Part shown: positions 42,764 through 51,527 of the stretch, piece after piece
Layout of the letters: each line of letters begins with the position of its first letter
How positions within the stretch are numbered: the stretch's first letter is position 1
Source of the DNA: Aeoliella mucimassa
Lineage (GTDB): Bacteria; Planctomycetota; Planctomycetia; Pirellulales; Lacipirellulaceae
NCBI RefSeq assembly: GCF_007748035.1
Contig: NZ_CP036278.1
Location: 2,356,001-2,420,000 of the forward strand
Direction of reading: 5' to 3'
DNA: 64,000 bases
Notes under the pieces: generated by a model
What the model saw: the letters and a program-made list of their open reading frames with translations, nothing else
Database searches by the model: none
Told to the model about the DNA's origin: nothing
Made by a program: the position numbers and the translations under genes

Positions 42764-43798
42764 GGCCTTGTTGACTAACTCCACTCGAACTGTGGAAGCC
42801 CGAGTTGGGTGAATTGATTGATGATTTTACAGCGCAAGCGGGCTTCCGTTTGTTGGTTTTCGAATACTCGGTTTTTGAGATGGCTCCCAAAGCTTTGTTT
42901 CACTCGGTACATGGTCGTTTCCGCCAAGCTTCTACGATGATAGCCCACTTCCTCTTTCCAACTCCTACGCCCCTTGCGTCGAATCTGACGAATTGCCTCG
43001 TCCCGGGGCAAAGGCTCCTCCGCAGAGTTGCCATGTTGTTTGATCTTGGCGTTGTGCTGCGGCGGAATCACCGGCTCAATGCCTTCGGATTCCAGCCCTT
43101 CATAAACCTTCCACTTGTCGTAACTACCGTCGCCGTGAAACTTTTTTACGGGCTGCTCCACCTGCTCCAGCATTTCGGGAACCGCATCGGCATCGTGGCA
43201 ACTGTTCTCGGTCAAAATCTCCGCCACAATCTCGCGGGTGTCAGGATTCACCGACAAATGCAGCTTCCGCCATGTCCGCCGCTTCGACTTGCCATGCGTC
43301 CGCATCTTCCATTCGCCCTCGCCAAACACTTTCATGCCGGTGCTATCCACCACGATATCGATGTCGCCCCTCTTGTTAGCGATATCGAGCGAAACATTCA
43401 GCTTGCTGGCTCGCTTGGCGAGCGAAGAATAATTGGGAATCGCTGCCTCGACGCCCAACATCGCCACCAGCGAGCGGCCGAATCCCTCAGTCTGCCGATA
43501 GGGAAGTTTCAGCAGTTCGCGAATCGTCAGCAAGCACTCGATCGCCGTATCGCTGAAGACAAAAGGGCGACCGACTTTTGTCTGGTCGTTAGGATGTTCC
43601 CAGTTCTCCAACGCCTCGTCGCTAAACCAAATAGTGATGTTTCCACGCTCGATGAGCGACTTGTTATACTCCTTCCAGTTCGTGACTTTGTAGGTTCGTT
43701 TTTCTTTCGTAGCCATGTTCGATCTCCGTAAAAAAGGTACGTGGTTCCATTCCACGTTAGTTTTTACGGAGGTTTGTGACTAATTGTTCAACAAGGCC
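42764..43798 (-). mobile_element. IS5-family (IS903-like) insertion sequence, 1035 bp
   Basis: Both ends read GGCCTTGTTGA inward (42764-42774 and, reversed, 43788-43798), like the IS903-group terminus GGCTTTGTTGA. Similarity beyond the 11 bp is only partial. The 1035-bp length and single DDE transposase fit the group. The 9 bp outside each end differ (ACTCACTTC on the left, GCCCGCAAT on the right), so there is no target duplication. This points to a deletion or recombination next to the IS. Confidence 0.85.
42775..43716 (-). CDS. IS5-family DDE transposase
   Basis: 313 aa from the ATG at 43716 (MATKEKRTYKVTNWKEYNKS), with GGAG just upstream; a longer start at 43755 is possible. It has the IS903-type layout: an N-terminal KVTNWKEYNKSLIERGNITI region, the DDE residues in VVDSTGMKVFGEGEW (Asp), HGDGSYD (Asp) and YHRRSLAETTMYRVK (Glu), and the final GSHLKNRVFENQQTEARLR. 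The frame is intact, so it may be active. Confidence 0.92.
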   Translation of the reverse strand: MATKEKRTYKVTNWKEYNKSLIERGNITIWFSDEALENWEHPNDQTKVGRPFVFSDTAIECLLTIRELLKLPYRQTEGFGRSLVAMLGVEAAIPNYSSLAKRASKLNVSLDIANKRGDIDIVVDSTGMKVFGEGEWKMRTHGKSKRRTWRKLHLSVNPDTREIVAEILTENSCHDADAVPEMLEQVEQPVKKFHGDGSYDKWKVYEGLESEGIEPVIPPQHNAKIKQHGNSAEEPLPRDEAIRQIRRKGRRSWKEEVGYHRRSLAETTMYRVKQSFGSHLKNRVFENQQTEARLRCKIINQFTQLGLPQFEWS

Positions 43799-44409
43799 GC
43801 CCGCAATTGTGGCTTGGCTGCTTTCACCAGAGCCCGAATTTCGTCGGCTGTAAACAGCCGTTCCCCCACTTCGTTCCTGCGCTGGCGAATTGCCCTAGCG
43901 GATGGCGACCGCAGAGCGACGGCATAGCGAATGTCGCAGCCTAGCTCTTGATTGGCATACTTGAAAATCATACGGGCAATCGTCAGGTGCCGTTTGTGCG
44001 ACGATGGGGCTAGCTGCTGACCATTTTTTCCTTTTCCGAGAACCGACCGCAGCCTCCCCAGGTCATTATTGTGGATGGCCTCGACTGGCCGGGCCTTGCC
44101 CAGGGTGGCGACGATGGTATCGCAGATTGTGCGGTATTCGTCATAGGACCGCTCTGTCAGGTCGCCCGAATCGCGGGCTACCTCCCGATCATCCAAGAAA
44201 GCATCTAAGATATTTGCAACTGTTGTCGCTGTTGTTGGCGGGGTCTGACCTAGATATAGGTAGTCCCGCTGGTTGTGGAAATTATCCAGGGCGGACCGCC
44301 AATCCGACCACGTCCCAAAATAATAGACTTTGCCATGAATCTTTTTCGACCACTGACCGTTGCCGTTGGCTGTGAGCGGGAATCCGGGGTAGGGCTTTGC
44401 TGGTTTCAT
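43799..44409 (-). pseudogene. Tyrosine recombinase fragment truncated by the IS
   Basis: From the ATG at 44409 (MKPAKPYPGFPLTANGNGQW) about 203 codons are visible. An arm-type N-terminus (SKKIHGKVYYFGTWSDWRSA) and the SAM-like core-binding domain (LTERSYDEYRTICDTIVATL, then NDLGRLRSVLGKGKNGQQLA) are seen, ending at RLFTADEIRALVKAAKPQLR, where the catalytic domain should start. The IS right end then supplies a stop at 43780. The catalytic R-H-R-Y residues are missing, so the integrase is dead. It starts about 100 bp from tRNA-Arg, a usual attachment site. Confidence 0.85.
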
Positions 44410-44508
44410 GTTGCAAGTGTAGGTCACGGGGTGAAGGGGTATCGCACGGGGTATCGTGCCCCTGACCCACTTGCCAGAATGATTAAAAAATGCCTATAAA
44501 ATAGGCTT

Positions 44509-44582
44509 ACGCCCGTAGCTTAGTTGGATAGAGCAGCGGACTTCTAATCCGCAGGTCGCAGGTTCGAGTCCTGCCGGGCGTG
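44509..44582 (+). tRNA. tRNA-Arg (anticodon UCU)
   Basis: A full cloverleaf: acceptor ACGCCCG/CGGGCGT (44509-44515 with 44575-44581), D arm GCTT/GAGC, anticodon stem GCGGA/TCCGC with loop CTTCTAA (anticodon TCT, decoding AGA), T arm GCAGG-TTCGAGT-CCTGC, and discriminator G at 44582. No CCA is encoded. It lies between the integrase fragment and the convergent citrate synthase gene. Confidence 0.96.
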
Positions 44583-44612
44583 CTCTATTCCTGTCGCGAT
44601 AGGCAAGTGAGC

Positions 44613-45914
44613 TTACCGCTTGTCGTCGACGCGATCTTTCAGATCGACGTAGTCCCGCTGGGCCGGGCCGGTGTAGACCTGACGCGGACGGTAAATGCGA
44701 CTCTTCGAGTCGTGCACTTCCTTCCAGTTCGCGATCCACCCAGGCATCCGGCCGATGGCGAACATCACGGTGAACATATCGGTCGGGATACCGAGCGCCC
44801 GCAGCACGATACCGGAGTAGAAGTCGACGTTCGGGTACAGGTTGCGTTCGACGAAGTAATTGTCCTTCAGGGCAATCTCTTCCAGGCGTTGGGCGATGTC
44901 GAGCAGCGGATCCTTGCGTCCCAAGCTGGCCAGCACCTTGGCGGCTTGCTTGCGGAGGATCTGAGCGCGAGGGTCGTAGCTCTTGTAAACGCCATGGCCG
45001 AAGCCGAATAGCTTTTCCTTCTTCTGCTTCACGCGCTCGATCAAGCTGTCGATGCTCTCGCCCGAAGCGTGAATACGCTGCAATTGCTCAATCACTGCCA
45101 CGTTGGCACCACCATGCAGCGGGCCCCACAGAGCACACACACCAGCCGCACACGAGGCAAACAAGTTCGCCCCGGCCGAGGCCACCATTCGCACGGTCGA
45201 GGTCGAGCAGTTTTGCTCGTGATCGGCGTGCAGAATGAGGAACAGCGACAACGCCCGCAGCACGTCGGGATTCGGCTCGTAGTGCTTGGTCGGCAACGAG
45301 AACATCAGATGCAGGAAGTTGCGGCAGTAGCTCGACTCGGGCTCGGGATACATCCAAGGCTGACCGATCGAGGTCTTGTAGGCGTAGGCAGCCACGGTGC
45401 GAATCTTCGAAATCAACCGAGCAGCGGCGTTCTCGAACGAGTCGTCCTCTTCCATGGCCAGCACGTCTTCGTTGTAGCACGACAACGTGTTGATCATCGA
45501 CGACAGAATGGCCATCGGGTGACCGCTGGGGGGGAACCCGAGGAACGAGTTCCGCATGCCTTCGTGGATGGTCTGATGTTCCGACAGCAAATGACGGAAG
45601 TGGTCGAAGTGGTCGGAAGTTGGCAGCTCGCCGTAGATGAGCAGCATCGCGGTTTCGACAAACGTCGACTTCTCGGCAATTTGCTCGATGGGAATGCCGC
45701 GGTACCGAAGAATGCCTTCTTCGCCGTTAATGAAAGTGATGTCCGAGCGAACCGAGCCCGTGTTCCGATACCCTTCGTCGAGGGTGATCACGCCGGTTTC
45801 ATCGCGAAGATGCCCAATGTTAACCGCTACTTCGTCTTCGGTACCAACGAGTACCGGTAGTTCAATGCTCTTATCGCCGAGACGGAGTTCCGCCTTGTCT
45901 GGATGGTTCGCCAT
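44613..45914 (-). CDS. gltA: Citrate synthase
   Basis: 433 aa, type II citrate synthase size. It joins acetyl-CoA and oxaloacetate at the start of the TCA cycle. Catalytic residues are seen as His in [17 protein letters not shown] and in [10 protein letters not shown], and Asp in [16 protein letters not shown]. The N-terminal beta domain (about 1-70) is of the kind seen in NADH-regulated hexameric forms. It is a single-gene unit that converges on tRNA-Arg with 30 bp between. Confidence 0.96.
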   Translation of the reverse strand: MANHPDKAELRLGDKSIELPVLVGTEDEVAVNIGHLRDETGVITLDEGYRNTGSVRSDITFINGEEGILRYRGIPIEQIAEKSTFVETAMLLIYGELPTSDHFDHFRHLLSEHQTIHEGMRNSFLGFPPSGHPMAILSSMINTLSCYNEDVLAMEEDDSFENAAARLISKIRTVAAYAYKTSIGQPWMYPEPESSYCRNFLHLMFSLPTKHYEPNPDVLRALSLFLILHADHEQNCSTSTVRMVASAGANLFASCAAGVCALWGPLHGGANVAVIEQLQRIHASGESIDSLIERVKQKKEKLFGFGHGVYKSYDPRAQILRKQAAKVLASLGRKDPLLDIAQRLEEIALKDNYFVERNLYPNVDFYSGIVLRALGIPTDMFTVMFAIGRMPGWIANWKEVHDSKSRIYRPRQVYTGPAQRDYVDLKDRVDDKR

Positions 45915-46256
45915 TTGATTGCTCTCGATTAATGCCTTTGCGACAACTGGAACCTACTTATCGTTAAAATAACAATAGCAAGTTCTGATTGGCCGGAACA
46001 GGTATGGGGTGCGCTGAGGGCGCGCGAATTCGCCCTGCTTCCGGCGTTTTCGACGCAGACAATCGCAAAAATCGGTAGAGCGATTGCATCTTGCCCAGGC
46101 TACCTGGCATCCCTTTTTACCGCGGAGGAGCCAAACAGGCTCCTGTGCACGGGGGTAGTGCTTCGCACCGCCGTGAGTCGTCGAGCCTAGCAGGGGGGGT
46201 CCCGAGCGGCTTGCCAGGGGCCAATTTGCAACCCACAGCGATGAGTAGCGTCCCCG
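45915..46256. other. Spacer between gltA and the DUF1559 gene
   Basis: No gene is seen. An AGGAGCC/GGCTCCT hairpin with loop AAACA lies at 46126-46144; it has no T-run on the minus strand and may mark the 3-prime end of the DUF1559 mRNA. The A+T-rich stretch at 45955-45980 is the likely gltA promoter area. Confidence 0.4.
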
Positions 46257-47432
46257 TTACAGGCCGGGATCGACGGTTTCGCCGCCCCGCATGGTCGACA
46301 TCGCCTTGAACAGCGACTTGTCGATATCGCGCGACAGGGAATGCACCGAGCCATCGACGAAGCAGAATTGCACGACGCCAGTGTGGAGCGAGCCGAAATA
46401 CGACCACTTGGTGTCGTAATCGGCCGGCTGCCCGGCGGGGGCCCAGTCCTGCTCCTGCGACACATCGAGCCCCAGGTAGGTCGGCAGTACACAGGTGCCA
46501 GCCCAGGCAATGCCTTGGGAGAAGCCACCAGTAACCTGATTGTTGGCCGCATCCCAAAAGCTGCTGCCGATCGAGCCGGGAGCTTCGCCGAACATCATGG
46601 TGTTCGAGGTACCATCGGTCACCTGAGCAAGCTTGGTCTTGGAGCGGACGCCGAAGACGCCGGTCAGGTCCTTCTCGACGTCGTAGGTGTTGCCGTCGTC
46701 GCCGATGACCTTGAGATTAGGACCAGGTTGGCCATACACCCCGGAGACGCCTTGATAGTGAGTCAGCCCCAAGGCTCCGCCGGTCGGCATCCGCCAGCGC
46801 GACGAATCGAGCACGTAGTTGCCCTCGAAGGTGCTGGTGTTCACTGGAGCGCCGGCCGAGCCCTTATAAAGCGGTACCGCGACGTCCACCACCCCATCGT
46901 TCGGGGTTTCGACGGGAGCCATCGGGCAGATCAGCACGGTGAGCCGCGCCTGCGCGGCGGTCCAGGGATTCGTTACTTGCCAGTAAACCCGGCCGTGCGA
47001 ATCGGCCGACAGCGGATAGCTGTCGGAGGTCAGCACGTCGTAAACCGGCCCCGCTTCCACGTAGGGAAGCAGGTTGCCGAAGACGCCAATGCCTTGATGG
47101 TAAATGGTGGTGCCATCGGCCAGGCGAGTTCCAATAGCTTTGGGATTCTCGTGCTCCTCGGTACCCAGGTAGCCCGGCGGAAGCTTCTTATTGGTCGACT
47201 CGTAGTTGAGCGCGGCCAGCCCGAGCTGACGCATGTTGTTCGCACAAGCTGAACGCTGCGCGGCTTCGCGAGCCGATTGCACCGCTGGCAGCAACAGGGC
47301 GACCAGAATGCCGATGATCGCGATGACCACCAACAACTCCACCAGAGTGAACGCTGACCGCTTCCGGGCATTGGCATTCACGACCGTGATACTTGGCTTC
47401 GCAGGCACATAACGAATTTCAATCGCAGCCAT
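46257..47432 (-). CDS. DUF1559 prepilin-like protein
   Basis: 391 aa. Near residue 28 is a type IV pilin-like cleavage and methylation motif, [20 protein letters not shown], with Glu five residues after the cleavage point, followed by [20 protein letters not shown] and then [13 protein letters not shown], the DUF1559 hallmark. The C-terminal part is the secreted DUF1559 domain ending in [16 protein letters not shown]. These proteins are greatly expanded in planctomycetes and are thought to be pseudopilin-like surface proteins. The small lipoprotein gene just upstream is the usual partner in such clusters. Confidence 0.9.
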   Translation of the reverse strand: MAAIEIRYVPAKPSITVVNANARKRSAFTLVELLVVIAIIGILVALLLPAVQSAREAAQRSACANNMRQLGLAALNYESTNKKLPPGYLGTEEHENPKAIGTRLADGTTIYHQGIGVFGNLLPYVEAGPVYDVLTSDSYPLSADSHGRVYWQVTNPWTAAQARLTVLICPMAPVETPNDGVVDVAVPLYKGSAGAPVNTSTFEGNYVLDSSRWRMPTGGALGLTHYQGVSGVYGQPGPNLKVIGDDGNTYDVEKDLTGVFGVRSKTKLAQVTDGTSNTMMFGEAPGSIGSSFWDAANNQVTGGFSQGIAWAGTCVLPTYLGLDVSQEQDWAPAGQPADYDTKWSYFGSLHTGVVQFCFVDGSVHSLSRDIDKSLFKAMSTMRGGETVDPGL

Positions 47433-47477
47433 GGGAAGGGTTCTCTCCTGGGCAGAGGAATGAAGAAAGGCTCTCCA

Positions 47478-47633
47478 CTAGTACCGATCGCTAGGATCGG
47501 GAAGCGGAGCAGGATTGTCGGGAACTTGGTTGTCTTTGTCACTACCACCCCCGCAGCCCACCATGGCAACCACCAGTACCACAAGCATTAACACCATTTT
47601 TATTGGAGTCAGGATTCGTTCCACTCGTTTCAT
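47478..47633 (-). CDS. Small lipoprotein next to DUF1559 protein
   Basis: A 51-codon ORF: MKRVERILTPIKMVLMLVVL is followed by a lipobox VAMVGC and a short polar tail (GGGSDKDNQVPDNP). It should be a lipid-anchored envelope peptide. It lies 45 bp upstream of the DUF1559 gene on the same strand. Tiny lipoproteins of this kind commonly accompany DUF1559 genes in planctomycetes. Its function is unknown. Confidence 0.75.
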   Translation of the reverse strand: MKRVERILTPIKMVLMLVVLVVAMVGCGGGSDKDNQVPDNPAPLPDPSDRY

Positions 47634-47685
47634 GGCAACTGTTCACAAGGTAAAAGTGAATACCGCTGGCAGCGGGCTGATGGGG

Positions 47686-49683
47686 TCACGTGGCTAGTTG
47701 TTTCGCGCGCAGTTCCGCCTGCATCGCCTTGGAGTTCTCTCCCAGAGCACGGTAGGCCGTAGCGAGCGTCTTATGCGCTTCGACCATCTTTGGTGCCTGC
47801 TTGGTGCATAGCTCCAGTGCCTCGACCGCTCCGGCATAGTCTACTAGGGCCAATAGCGATTTGCCAACAGTCAAATGCGCCCGGGGGAAGTGGTGCACAA
47901 ACTCGGCCGCGGTCATCGCCTTCTCCAGCGCCTGCTGGGCGTCGCCGGTCGCGAGTATCGCCTCGGCCAGCCCCTGTAGGGCAACCGCATTGTCGGAGTC
48001 GATCTGCAGCGACTTCTCGAAGGCCGCTTTCGCCAGATCGTAGTTCTTGCTGCTTAAATGCACGCGTCCCAAGCGATTGTGAAGCCCCGGCAATCGCGGC
48101 TCGGTCGCGGCGACCTTTTCAAAGTACTCCAGCGCGATTTCGGTGTTGCCTTCGGCCTGCTCGAGGGTGCCGAGCATCATCAGCACCCGCGGCGAGGCAT
48201 CCGCCTGCTGCACCAGTTCCTCGAGCACTTTTCTCGCTTCGGCACGCTTGGTAAGCCCCAACAGGCTGCTGGCCCTTAGCAAGGCGGCCGATGCCGACGA
48301 GGCCAGCTTGCCCTGCAACCCGTCCACCGTATCCTTGGCAGCCGAGTAATTGCCCGCGTCGAGATACGATTGAGCCAGGCAAAGCTGGTTGTTGGCAATG
48401 CAGTCGGCTACCTGCTGTTCGTCGTCCTCCGAAGGGGGATCGATGTAGCCCAGGTCCACCAGTTGCTGTAGCGCCTGCTGGGCTTCGACCGGATCGACCC
48501 GCACATCGCTGGCGTGCATGCCGCAGTCGCCTTCGATCTCTTCCCAGGTGAAGATCCGCTCGGGTGTGGACTCGAGCGATAGCATCTCGGCCAGCACGCG
48601 ACCAGGCATGTCTTCGCCGGCCGGCAGTCCCAACAAGTGCAGCACCGTGGGAGCGATGTCGAGCAGCGAAGCCCCGTACGCCCGGGTACCGGGAGCGATG
48701 CCAGGTCCTTTGGCCGCGACCACTCCGAACGGGCGGTGCCAGTCGACCGGCCCCGCTTTGCCTTCGCGAGGATCGGGGCGCAGGTGATTGTTGTAGTAAC
48801 CGTGATCCGAGAGCAGCACCACTGCGGTGTCGTCGCCGGCCAAGGTCAACAGAGCCTCGAGCATCATGTCGTGGAAGCGATAGATGCCCTCCATGCAGTG
48901 CTGAAAGGCCTGGAAATCATCGTCGGCCACTTGCTCCATCTTGGGAGGATGGAACTCCATGAACTCATGCCCGAATCGGTCGATCCCCTCGTAGTAGACC
49001 GCGGTGAAATCCCACTCGGTATTGGCTATCAAATGCGTTGCGAGCGCGTGCACGGTGGCCGTTTGGGCGAGCATCTGCTGCAACCGGCCCAAACGCATCG
49101 GCTTCGATTCCAGCAGCTTGGCCGCCTGCGGTACAAACGGCAGGATGGCGGCCGCGTCGACTTCGATCGGGCGAACGCGAAACTCGGCTAGCTCTTCGGT
49201 CATCTCGGCCGGCCAGACCGACTGCGACGGAGGCGGCGTGATGCCATCTTCCGTGGCGCGAAATGCCTCGAATTGATTGGAGACCATTACCCCGTTGATC
49301 GGCTCGGCCGGGTGCGAGGCGTACCAGCCGACCACGTTCGAGCGAAGCCCCTGCTGCGTGAGGATGTTCCAAAGTGCTTTGCACTTGCGACTGGTACTCG
49401 ACGTGGGTCGCACGCCCGGGCCGTCGGCATTCGGCTCGGTAAAGCCATACACGCCATGCTGCTGGGCGCGTTTGCCGGTAGCGATGCTGTTCCACAGAAT
49501 CGGCGAGAGCATCGGCTGCAAACTGGCAACGTTGCCCCACGAGCCTTGCTGCATGAAGGCCGCGGTGGTTGGCATCAGCCCCCGTTCGATGAGCGGGTGG
49601 ATCATCTGCCAGTCGGCAGCATCCCACCCCACGAGCAGCACGCGTTTGGGTCCGTCCGGATCGTACCGGCGTTGGATGGCCAT
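47686..49683 (-). CDS. Alkaline-phosphatase-fold hydrolase with TPR tail
   Basis: 665 aa from the ATG at 49683 ([20 protein letters not shown]). The N-terminal about 400 residues have the phosphodiesterase/nucleotide pyrophosphatase fold: VGWDAADW, the nucleophile region around LSPILWNSIATGKRAQQHG, and the metal ligands in YYEGIDRFGHEF and LLSDHGYYNN. The C-terminal 250 residues are about six TPR units. It probably cleaves a phosphodiester and binds partners through the TPRs. Its ATG shares a base with the stop of the PEP-CTERM gene upstream (TAATG), so translation is coupled. Confidence 0.8.
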   Translation of the reverse strand: MAIQRRYDPDGPKRVLLVGWDAADWQMIHPLIERGLMPTTAAFMQQGSWGNVASLQPMLSPILWNSIATGKRAQQHGVYGFTEPNADGPGVRPTSSTSRKCKALWNILTQQGLRSNVVGWYASHPAEPINGVMVSNQFEAFRATEDGITPPPSQSVWPAEMTEELAEFRVRPIEVDAAAILPFVPQAAKLLESKPMRLGRLQQMLAQTATVHALATHLIANTEWDFTAVYYEGIDRFGHEFMEFHPPKMEQVADDDFQAFQHCMEGIYRFHDMMLEALLTLAGDDTAVVLLSDHGYYNNHLRPDPREGKAGPVDWHRPFGVVAAKGPGIAPGTRAYGASLLDIAPTVLHLLGLPAGEDMPGRVLAEMLSLESTPERIFTWEEIEGDCGMHASDVRVDPVEAQQALQQLVDLGYIDPPSEDDEQQVADCIANNQLCLAQSYLDAGNYSAAKDTVDGLQGKLASSASAALLRASSLLGLTKRAEARKVLEELVQQADASPRVLMMLGTLEQAEGNTEIALEYFEKVAATEPRLPGLHNRLGRVHLSSKNYDLAKAAFEKSLQIDSDNAVALQGLAEAILATGDAQQALEKAMTAAEFVHHFPRAHLTVGKSLLALVDYAGAVEALELCTKQAPKMVEAHKTLATAYRALGENSKAMQAELRAKQLAT

Positions 49684-50594
49684 TAGCCTCGTCTCGCGTT
49701 GCGTCGCCGAAGTGCCGCGATGCCTAACGACCCAGCCGCCAACATCCCTAGCGTTCCGGGTTCGGGAACTGCTGCAGTGCTTAAGGGGGCGGTCGACGGA
49801 ACGATCGGGTCCCCGGTGAACGTGGAGTTGCCGAAGTTGGCCTTCCACAGATCGTAGTCGGCGGAATCGACCAGGCCGTCGTTGGTGCCATTGCCGTTGA
49901 GCACGCCGGTCGACTCGTCGGCGCCCAGGTTGTCGCGCCACACGGTGTAGTCGGCCAGGTCGACGCGGCCATCGTTATTGAAGTCGGCCGTGAGCGGACC
50001 TGGCATTTCGCCAGCCAGAAGGCCGACACTAGGCTCGTCGTTGTAGGCCCAGTCGTTGATCACGAACGATCCTGCGGCGTTGTCGATGGTCACGCGAACC
50101 CAGCCATAATGAAGGTCGTCAGCAATGGGAAAAGAGAGCCCCAGGAACGCCCCATCGACATTGTTGAACTCAGCGTAGGGATTTGCCACTCCGTAGGCCA
50201 TCGAGCCGAAAAAATAGTCGCCAATACTACTTGCATTGATGCCATAGCCTTCGTCGAGTGCTTTTGCATAGACGAGCGGCCTGCCATCTACGTTAAAAGT
50301 CAAAAGCCGGCCAGGCGAAAACAGCACCGATGCTCCCTGGTATGGGCCACCAAAATAATCTGAGTTCTTCAAGCGAATATCGGCGTACTCATCGGCATCG
50401 ATGCTCAAGTCTTGCGAGTAGCCTAATTCAATCGAAATGTCCTGCACGCCGGAGTAACGCACTGCTCCGTCGGCTTGGGCAGAAACCAAACCAGCCGTCG
50501 CGGCAGCAGCCACCGAATAGACTTTGCGCATGTGGTTCGCGGGACGATCGGGCGAAGAGCCATTGGTGGATGGAGAAACTGAGGACCGCGACAT
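49683..50594 (-). CDS. PEP-CTERM surface protein with dockerin repeats
   Basis: 303 aa from the ATG at 50594 ([20 protein letters not shown]). A signal-like segment [20 protein letters not shown] precedes a beta domain similar to the neighbouring 217-aa PEP-CTERM protein ([36 protein letters not shown]). Then come two dockerin type I loops ([20 protein letters not shown] and [18 protein letters not shown]) and a PEP-CTERM end ([13 protein letters not shown] then a basic tail). PEP-CTERM tails are cut by exosortase for surface attachment. Dockerin plus PEP-CTERM suggests attachment to cohesin partners. It is coupled by TAATG to the phosphatase gene downstream. Confidence 0.85.
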   Translation of the reverse strand: MSRSSVSPSTNGSSPDRPANHMRKVYSVAAAATAGLVSAQADGAVRYSGVQDISIELGYSQDLSIDADEYADIRLKNSDYFGGPYQGASVLFSPGRLLTFNVDGRPLVYAKALDEGYGINASSIGDYFFGSMAYGVANPYAEFNNVDGAFLGLSFPIADDLHYGWVRVTIDNAAGSFVINDWAYNDEPSVGLLAGEMPGPLTADFNNDGRVDLADYTVWRDNLGADESTGVLNGNGTNDGLVDSADYDLWKANFGNSTFTGDPIVPSTAPLSTAAVPEPGTLGMLAAGSLGIAALRRRNARRG

Positions 50595-50708
50595 GGGACA
50601 ACTCCGAACGAACGGGAAGCTCAAAACTGAACGGATGAAAACTGCTTCATATAAAACGCGGGCTCTTGCGAGCCCGCGCGTCATTACTACGATGCGTGCC
50701 TCGCGAGC

Positions 50709-51362
50709 CTAGGCCACCGACTTCTTACGGCGACGCATGGCGGCCACGCCGGCAGCACCAGCGGCCAGCAAACCGAGTGTGCTCGGCTCGGGCACCTGGC
50801 CGGCGACGATACCTTCGCCAGGCACATCGTTGTAGGCCCAATCATGCACCACAAAGGTGCCTGCTGCGTTGTCAATCGAGACCCGCAACCATCCATAGTG
50901 GTTGGTCGCGGCAATCGGGAATGCGAGGCCGATGTAGGCATCGCTGGCGGTATTGAACTCAGCATCGGGATTCGCTGCACCGTAGGCCATCGAAGCAGCA
51001 AAGCTTCCCGTGGTCGTTGAGACGTCGATCACGTCGCCCATCTCAAGCGCCGAAGCGTAGCTGAAACCAGTGGTGAAGCCCACCAACTTGCCAGGATAGA
51101 AGTTGACGTACGCGCCTTGGTAGTTGCCACCACCGAACACGTAGTTCTTCAGGAGAATGTCGTTATAGGCATCGCCATCGAGGTTGATGTTCTCGGCTGT
51201 GAACTGAGCGATGCTCAAGTCGACCGTGCCAGAGTACACGATCTCGGCATCGGCCTGCGAAGCAGCGAGGCCAGCCGCGGCACCTGCCGCTAAGGAATAA
51301 GCAATCCGCTTGGTCGATTTCGCCGAAGCGGAGGAGTCTTTCACGTTGTTGGTCTCAGACAT
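50709..51362 (-). CDS. PEP-CTERM protein, paralogue of the dockerin-bearing neighbour
   Basis: 217 aa from the ATG at 51362 (MSETNNVKDSSASAKSTKRI). A signal-like stretch, AYSLAAGAAAGLAASQADA, precedes a beta domain parallel to its neighbour (IVYSGTVDLSIAQFTAENIN; GWLRVSIDNAAGTFVVHDWA). The C-terminus is VPEPSTLGLLAAGAAG plus RRRKK, the PEP-CTERM membrane anchor and basic end. It lacks the dockerin repeats. The two proteins are likely a tandem duplication in which one copy gained or lost the dockerin. Exosortase is not in the window. Confidence 0.85.
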   Translation of the reverse strand: MSETNNVKDSSASAKSTKRIAYSLAAGAAAGLAASQADAEIVYSGTVDLSIAQFTAENINLDGDAYNDILLKNYVFGGGNYQGAYVNFYPGKLVGFTTGFSYASALEMGDVIDVSTTTGSFAASMAYGAANPDAEFNTASDAYIGLAFPIAATNHYGWLRVSIDNAAGTFVVHDWAYNDVPGEGIVAGQVPEPSTLGLLAAGAAGVAAMRRRKKSVA

Positions 51363-51527
51363 TAGCACAGCCCCACGGTAGGAAGATATTGGTCAGTCCA
51401 GATGTTCGTTCGTCGTCGTCCGGGGCCGCCTGCGATATCCTCTAACCCGGGGACAATATCCTAGAGTCTAGTCATGTCGGCCGATGGCTCAACGCTTTTG
51501 GCCTCAACCTCAAGGAAATTTCGGTAT

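Noticed and set aside
42805-43731. Plus-strand frame of 308 codons
   Set aside because: Antisense of the IS transposase with its DDE motif.
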